Part shown: positions 9,031 through 12,956 of the stretch, piece by piece
Layout of the letters: the number at the start of each line of letters is the position of its first letter
How positions within the stretch are numbered: position 1 is the stretch's first letter
Notes under the pieces: model-generated
What the model was told of the DNA's origin: nothing
Seen by the model: only the letters and a program-made list of their open reading frames with translations
Databases searched by the model: none
Position numbers and translations under genes: made by a program
Assembly (NCBI GenBank): GCA_002803225.1
Contig: NXFV01000435.1
Location: 1-12,956, forward strand
Length of the DNA stretch: 12,956 bases
Direction of reading: 5' to 3'
From: Gamarada debralockiae
Lineage: Eukaryota > Ascomycota > Leotiomycetes > Helotiales > Hyphodiscaceae

Positions 9031-9336
9031 CTATGGCTGACAGCCATCCATCTTCGAATTCAACAATCCATCCCCCTCCCCATCTTGCAGCTTCAGCTGA
9101 AAAGCCAAGTCGCTCATAATCGTAATCTTATTTCTGACAGGTAGTAGGTTGCGATGAAAGTCACACGAGCTAACCACTCCAGCGCCCTTCGGCATATTCC
9201 CACAGCAAATGGTCGAGATTGGCTCTGAAGGGAATTTGTCGCCAAAAGAATTTTTATCAAGAGATGTGTCGCAAAGGGACCAAAGCTTGCGGGATCTGTT
9301 TACATACGATCCTTCACTTTTAACACTGTATCGCTG
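9031..9336 (-). CDS. possible terminal exon or fragment, 101 codons without a start, family unknown
   Basis: A minus-strand frame is open from CAG at 9336, just after a TAG, to the TAG stop at 9031-9033. Its first ATG is internal, so it cannot be a complete gene as it stands. The peptide looks coding: it has a Cys-containing stretch (LCDTSLDKNSFG, STICCGNMPKGAGVVSSCDF) and ends with DLAFQLKLQDGEGDGLLNSKM. The sequence before it, TTAGCTAG, would serve as a splice acceptor. It lies 94 nt beyond the stop of the mannitol-1-phosphate dehydrogenase relic on the same strand, in a different frame, and is not a continuation of that protein. It may be an old exon or a small hypothetical protein fragment. 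Confidence 0.3.
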   Translation of the reverse strand, partial: QRYSVKSEGSYVNRSRKLWSLCDTSLDKNSFGDKFPSEPISTICCGNMPKGAGVVSSCDFHRNLLPVRNKITIMSDLAFQLKLQDGEGDGLLNSKMDGCQP

Positions 9337-9430
9337 CTAGCTAAGCTAGTCCCCCCTATTGAACGGGGCTGCATTAGCAATTTAGCTTAGAATTACCCTT
9401 ACTCCAACACATTCATCTCTCCAAATATCT

Positions 9431-10612
9431 CTATGCCATGTCGGCTCGCACCTTCTCCACCACCTTAGCCATCCTTTCGAACAATGGGTGATCTGGCTCT
9501 AACTAGCAGACCTGCTGGACCACCTCCTTCGCGCTCCTCTCTTTCATGATCTTCGCCAACTCAGCGCTTTCCTCATCTTCGTCGACGTTTTGGAATCGGA
9601 ATGCCATCTCGGCAGCATCGAGAAGGGCTGCGCAGTCCTTGCCTTGCTCGGCAAGTTCAGCAGCTGGTCCAATGAAGCGTTCTTTACGACTTAATTTTCG
9701 CAATGGTGCACGACCGACTCGCTCCACTGCGTCCTCTAGATGCGGGTTTGAGATACGAATGATGGTCCCTTGACATAATTTCTCTGCTCCTGTTCGTGAA
9801 TGCCATGCTTCCACACCAGCAATTCACTTGTCTCAGATAACGCCTTCTGTACCTCGTCGAGGATCATCTTGTCTTGCACGGCCTCGTAAACAGTGGCTTT
9901 CTTTTGATTATAGCCCCCAGTATGCTGCTACTGCGTGTCCGGTATTAACAGTGTAAAGTTTTCGCTCGATATACGGGGTCAGGTCGTTAACCCACTTGGC
10001 TCCCTTGATCGCCGGAGGTTCATGGTCCTTGAATGGCGTCGCATCGACGATCCATTCATAAAACCTCTCAAGCTTCACGTTTAAGCCGATGTCCTCATCC
10101 TGTGCAGGCACGATTCTGTTAATTGCGGAGTTGGCATATAGGGCTCGTTCGTAATCTTCAAGACGGTGTTGAGAGGTGCTGTCTTTGTGCTTAATGTGCT
10201 TGATGTGCTGGGCAAGGGTATCCGTCGCTCCTATAGCGTTTTCGCAGGCGATGACAGCTAGAGGGGTGGCATCGTTCTGTCGAGCGTCAACACCCTTCGC
10301 AATGACCGGAGCAATGAACTTCAGGTTATCTAGACCGACAGAGCAAGTCACAAGGTCTGCGGTGGCGATCTCCTTCACAGCATCCTCTTCGTGCGTTTTC
10401 GAGTTAATGGCTCGATAATTGCAGATCTCACACTCCTCGTTCCCTTCAGCGTCGACTAGGATAACTTTGTAGGTTTTGCTCTCTTGAAGCTGATCAATGA
10501 TCTTATCCATGATATCTGCGAAGACGACTTCATAGCCAGACTTGTGCAGGAACTCTGCGACAAAGCCTCGGCCAATATTTCCAGCTCCAAAGTGTACGGC
10601 TTTCGTTCCCAT
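9431..10612 (-). pseudogene. mpdA: mannitol-1-phosphate 5-dehydrogenase, frameshifted and with an internal stop
   Basis: The intact enzyme interconverts fructose 6-phosphate and mannitol 1-phosphate with NAD(H) in the cytosol. The first 233 codons are clean: [21 protein letters not shown] gives the N-terminal GAGNIGRG nucleotide motif, [15 protein letters not shown] and [15 protein letters not shown] are family hallmarks, and [13 protein letters not shown] holds the lysine (K218) at the catalytic position of this polyol dehydrogenase family. At 9914-9918 a run of five G (minus strand) adds a base and leads to an early TAA. The homologous sequence continues in the next frame ([16 protein letters not shown]...). 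Near 9767-9769 a base is missing and the frame returns ([21 protein letters not shown]). A TAG at 9503-9505 then precedes the last residues (LEPDHPLFERM), with the natural TAG at 9431-9433. Total length would match the family's roughly 390 residues. It is a pseudogene or carries assembly errors. Confidence 0.88.
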
Positions 10613-11276
10613 GACTGGTTGTTGAGAATACTTGTCAGTTCGAGTCTGGTGGCGCAGTTTTTAGATTTGGGGATTGAAATAGCTAGAGATCTTAATGCAG
10701 CCTTGTAATAGAATTCACTTGAAACTTAGAAGAAGACCTGGTGTTGTAAGACCGATGAACTCATGATAGGGAAAGGCCCAAGACTGTGTGAAATATATTA
10801 GCGAATATACATCAAGCTATGCGTAGGAGTAGATAGCTCGACCATTTAGAAGCAAGTAATGAGCGCCAGTGATGCAATTTCCTGTTGGAACGCAGGCGAG
10901 AGCATTACGACCAAGCTTAACACTTTAGAGATCATCACCGAAAGTTAGATCGCCATGAGATGAATCATTGCATTTTCCACCCAGGCTCACCCCACCACCT
11001 AGTTTTCACAAGCCTGAGCCGATAATTTTCAGGTCTCACCAAAATCAAGTCGACCATTTCAATCAAATATTATGAAATAACTATAAATTATAATCTTACA
11101 TAGCTAGTTGATATACGGGGAGAAATGTTAAGTTTTATTATTTCTATATAACAATAAAAATAGCAATATAAATTCAAAATCTAATCACTTTGCTCGTAAG
11201 GTTGTGAAGCGAAAACCTGGGTGGCGTGAGCATTTCTCCAGAATTCCCCATGTGAAGCTTGCCTTACCACCCAGAA
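10613..11276. promoter_or_regulatory. upstream region of the mannitol-1-phosphate dehydrogenase gene
   Basis: About 660 nt with no supportable coding frame lie upstream of the dehydrogenase ATG. On the minus strand a GTGGGG element (10990-10995), about 380 nt before the ATG, fits the SYGGRG consensus of the carbon repressor CreA; one match of this length can be chance. The part from about 11060 to 11190 is AT-rich. No TATA element was chosen. Confidence 0.35.
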
Positions 11277-11791
11277 TCAATCCTTGGAACGATCTGCAAC
11301 GCGTTTCGGCATGTTACATTGGACACTGAACACCCCGCATGCCAATGCCCTTGTCAGAATGCATAGCCCCAAACAGTAATTACAGTAATATCCTGCAAAT
11401 ATCCAGGGGAGGTTGGGTGGCGGATCCGCCGCAATCGGCCATGATATCCCCCAATTATCGTTAGCGGGCGGTCGCATCGCAATATCAATTCGACCGCTCC
11501 GCTCATCGCCCCTAAAGGTAGGTACGCATAGAGGGCTTACATATTTCAATTTGAGGTGAATCGGTCCCGAATTACGTGCGTAGCGTGACTCTGAAATTGC
11601 GCTGTAGAAATGAGGGGAAAATGCTGTAGGCGGTAGAAAGTTGCGCATTTAACTTGAGCTCCAACACAAGAGCTTTATCACCTACGCTGCGATTCAACGC
11701 ACGTCTGCCTTAATGCCTGATTGTTTGCTAAGCGAATGGACTTCTGGCCAATCAGGAAGCGAGGATTTCGCTAGTAAGAGGTCATTTTGTC
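11277..11791. other. GC-richer stretch without a supportable gene
   Basis: A 123-codon minus-strand frame starts at an ATG at 11648 and ends at 11277. Its peptide has no recognisable domain and its composition is unconvincing, so it is not called. The stretch holds a perfect 12-bp palindrome at 11419-11430. A TTAA, the target used by PiggyBac elements, occurs at 11649-11652 and at 11710-11713, but no terminal repeat could be seen next to either. Confidence 0.35.
11419..11430. promoter_or_regulatory. perfect palindrome GGCGGATCCGCC with CGG/CCG half-sites
   Basis: The core CGG-AT-CCG is an inverted pair of CGG triplets, the half-site type used by fungal Zn2Cys6 regulators. There is no identified target gene beside it, so a role is speculative. 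Confidence 0.25.
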
Positions 11792-12106
11792 TTATTTCTT
11801 ATGATATATATCAAAACACGAGCCCTCCTTATAAATTGCAACGTCGCATTGCTTACAGCCAAAGGTAGTAGACTTTCGAACGCTATTGCGTCCCAAATTA
11901 GACGCAATTTGAGCCAAGGGCGTACGTTTGATTAGTCGATCTCTATACCTTATTCCTTTGCAAGCAGCACAATCTTTACGAGTTGCTCTTTTAACAAGCT
12001 CGTGCTAATGTACTGGGATAGCCAAATAGTCCTTATTACTATAGGGAAATACTTTATTTACTATGCCCGATGTATCCTTTCCTATAGCTAAGAGAGCATT
12101 AATAAG
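11792..12106 (-). pseudogene. PiggyBac-type transposase, C-terminal remnant
   Basis: A minus-strand frame of about 104 codons ends in TAA at 11792-11794 and has one internal stop, a TAG near 12010 in VH*HELVK where CAG (Gln) is one C-to-T change away. The peptide ends with a Cys/His-rich zinc-binding module: DCAACKG, a basic linker (RLIKRTPLAQIASNLGR), then FGCKQCDVAIYKEGSCFDIYH. The spacing C-x2-C ... C-x2-C ... C-x4-H is that of the C-terminal cysteine-rich domain of PiggyBac transposases, which binds the transposon ends. One Cys usually found after CDV-x is Ile-Tyr here. The catalytic Asp-rich core is not in the window. The frame is cut exactly where the LTR starts (12107), which suggests insertion of the retroelement into this gene. 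Confidence 0.7.
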
Positions 12107-12135
12107 TGTGACGGGTTACACCCGATGTTATGCTT

Positions 12136-12172
12136 GGCGCTAAAGCGCCTGCGCTGTCACGTGAACAGGCGC
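12136..12172 (+). repeat. overlapping GC-rich inverted repeats in the LTR
   Basis: GGCGCT-AA-AGCGCC (12136-12149) can fold into a 6-bp hairpin. GCGCCTG (12145-12151) pairs with CAGGCGC (12166-12172) around a 14-nt loop that includes CACGTG. The two structures share bases and are mutually exclusive. They may act in the retroelement transcript or promoter; no function is shown. Confidence 0.5.
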
Positions 12173-12232
12173 ATGGCTCGTGCCACTGCCGCTGCCACTG
12201 CCACTAGCGGCCGCAGCACCCCCTTAATTTCT

Positions 12233-12250
12233 AAGAAGTAGATACTTCTT
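12233..12250 (+). repeat. 8-bp inverted repeat AAGAAGTA-GA-TACTTCTT
   Basis: A perfect 8-bp inverted repeat with a 2-nt centre lies near the end of the GC-rich part of the LTR. The site lies where the LTR sequence changes from GC-rich to pyrimidine- and AT-rich. Confidence 0.5.
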
Positions 12251-12328
12251 CTCTTTCCTTCTTTAGCTAATTCTTCTTGTAATACAAACGAGCTTTTGTA
12301 CTATATACTTTATATTCGCCCCGTGACA

Positions 12329-12956
12329 TTAGAATTAGCTTATCTAATACCTTTTATTAGGCTAGGGGAATAGACGCCTTAGACTACTACTAGATCTAGC
12401 TATTTATATAATATACGATAACAATAAGTAAACGCCTCGAATCTCTTTTTTAAAGTTTAGCTACTTTATAAAGATAATAATAAGTAAATGTCTCGAACCT
12501 CTTTTCTAAAGTTTAGCTACTTTACAAAGACGATAATACATACGAAAGCTAGTAGTAAGAAGACCTGAACTTATATATATAAAAGATATTTTAAGTACTA
12601 GATAATACATCCGATAAAATACTCTAGTGGCTACGAAATGCCTTTATAGAGCAAATACGATAGCTAAATAAGCTTGTAGCTTAGTAAGCAACTATAATAG
12701 CTAGCCTAGCTAGTAGAATTAACGAAATTAAGGAATAATACCTTACCCCTCTAGTAGTAATAGTAGCAGTAGATACTACGCTGCAAACCCCCGAACTACT
12801 TATAAGATAACTAATACTATAAATAGCCTCCCCCAAACTACCTATAAAATAGCCAAAAGCGTACCTCCTAGATCTAGATAAATTTAATAGCTTAGATATA
12901 GCTATATATCTATAATTTAAAGGCCTCTTATATACTAAGCTAGAGATTAATACTAC
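12329..12956 (+). pseudogene. retrotransposon Gag-like reading frame with RIP-type stops, incomplete at the right edge
   Basis: From 12541 to the edge one frame reads as protein apart from 14 stops (8 TAA, 6 TAG, no TGA). Each would be Gln if the first T were C. Between them are a coiled-coil-like stretch rich in Ile/Leu/Ala (ATIIASLASRINEIKE, 12688-12735) and a segment LDKFNSLDIAIYL*FKGLLYTKLEI (12874-12948) resembling the start of the capsid region of fungal Gag proteins. The upstream part (12362-12478) is readable in another frame. The shift coincides with a 56-nt tandem duplication. The natural start codon is not identifiable. The frame is certainly non-functional as it stands. Confidence 0.6.
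12423..12534 (+). repeat. 56-nt direct tandem duplication, two copies
   Basis: Copy 1 is 12423-12478 and copy 2 is 12479-12534. They differ at seven positions, all transitions (six C/T, one A/G). Both encode the same type of peptide (QVN.SNLF.KVQLLYKD) if TAA and TAG are read as Gln. Because 56 is not a multiple of three, the two copies use different frames. Confidence 0.8.

Larger units (their letters stand above)
12107..12328 (+). repeat. 5' long terminal repeat
   Basis: It begins TGTGACGGG and ends CCCCGTGACA, so it has TG...CA ends within short inverted termini (TGTGACGGG against TGTCACGGGG). It contains hairpins (12136-12149, 12145-12172, 12233-12250), a CACGTG and a short run of TGCCAC/TGCCGC hexamers (about 12181-12206). 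The primer-binding site should start at about 12329 (TTAGAATTAGCTTATC), but it is too altered to assign a tRNA. The 3' copy and the target-site duplicate lie outside the window. Confidence 0.65.
12107..12956 (+). mobile_element. LTR retrotransposon, 5' part, heavily mutated, running off the right edge
   Basis: It consists of a 222-nt LTR (12107-12328) followed by a Gag-like frame that continues past the window. The element is strongly TA-rich after the LTR. It is oriented left to right, opposite to the transposase relic that it interrupts. Reverse transcriptase and integrase are not in the window, so Ty1/copia and Ty3/gypsy cannot be told apart with certainty. Confidence 0.7.

Noticed and set aside
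11277..11648. 123-codon minus-strand frame with an ATG
   Set aside because: There is no domain, unusual composition and no splice context. A frame of this length can occur by chance in this GC-richer patch. It is described under the stretch entry but not called a gene.
12181..12206. TGCCAC/TGCCGC hexamer run as a CRISPR or minisatellite array
   Set aside because: There are only about four imperfect units without spacers, and they lie inside the LTR.

Overview
The window looks like nuclear DNA of a filamentous ascomycete (Pezizomycotina). Supporting signs are short spliceosomal introns of 52-64 nt with GT...AG ends, fungal-type FAD, RBR-ligase and mannitol-1-phosphate dehydrogenase genes, and transposon debris at the right end whose stops look like repeat-induced point mutation (RIP). 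No rRNA, tRNA or CRISPR is visible. The genus cannot be named from sequence alone.

Left part (1-5439): the 3' end of an unidentified plus-strand gene (2-348) is followed by two intact two-exon genes transcribed divergently from a 632-nt spacer. One is a minus-strand FAD-dependent DAO-family oxidoreductase (537-2001, 470 aa). The other is a plus-strand 916-aa protein with three N-terminal CCCH zinc fingers and a C-terminal RING-IBR-RING ubiquitin ligase module (2634-5439).

Middle part (5631-10612): this is a decay zone. A minus-strand flavin-containing monooxygenase (5631-about 7470) is recognisable from its FAD motif to its C-terminus. It carries six single-base frameshifts, all losses, and two in-frame stops. 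A minus-strand mannitol-1-phosphate 5-dehydrogenase (9431-10612) has a +1 and a -1 indel in G runs and an internal TAG. Between and beside them lie shorter coding relics: about 7593-7920, 8257-8820 (two TGA stops, one frame) and 9031-9336. An AT-rich palindromic patch sits near 8907-8938.

Right part (10613-12956): the upstream region of the dehydrogenase gene leads into nested transposon remains. A minus-strand relic (11792-12106) has the C-terminal Cys/His-rich domain typical of PiggyBac-type transposases. It stops abruptly at position 12107, where a 222-nt LTR begins. Behind the LTR is a Gag-like reading frame whose 14 stops from 12541 onward are all TAA or TAG, with no TGA, as expected if CAA/CAG Gln codons were hit by RIP.

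The working genes do not form an obvious pathway. The most informative feature is the contrast between two clean genes on the left and progressively broken genes and nested, RIP-like transposons to the right, as at the edge of a gene-poor AT-rich compartment. Assembly homopolymer error is an alternative for part of the damage and is discussed in the findings.
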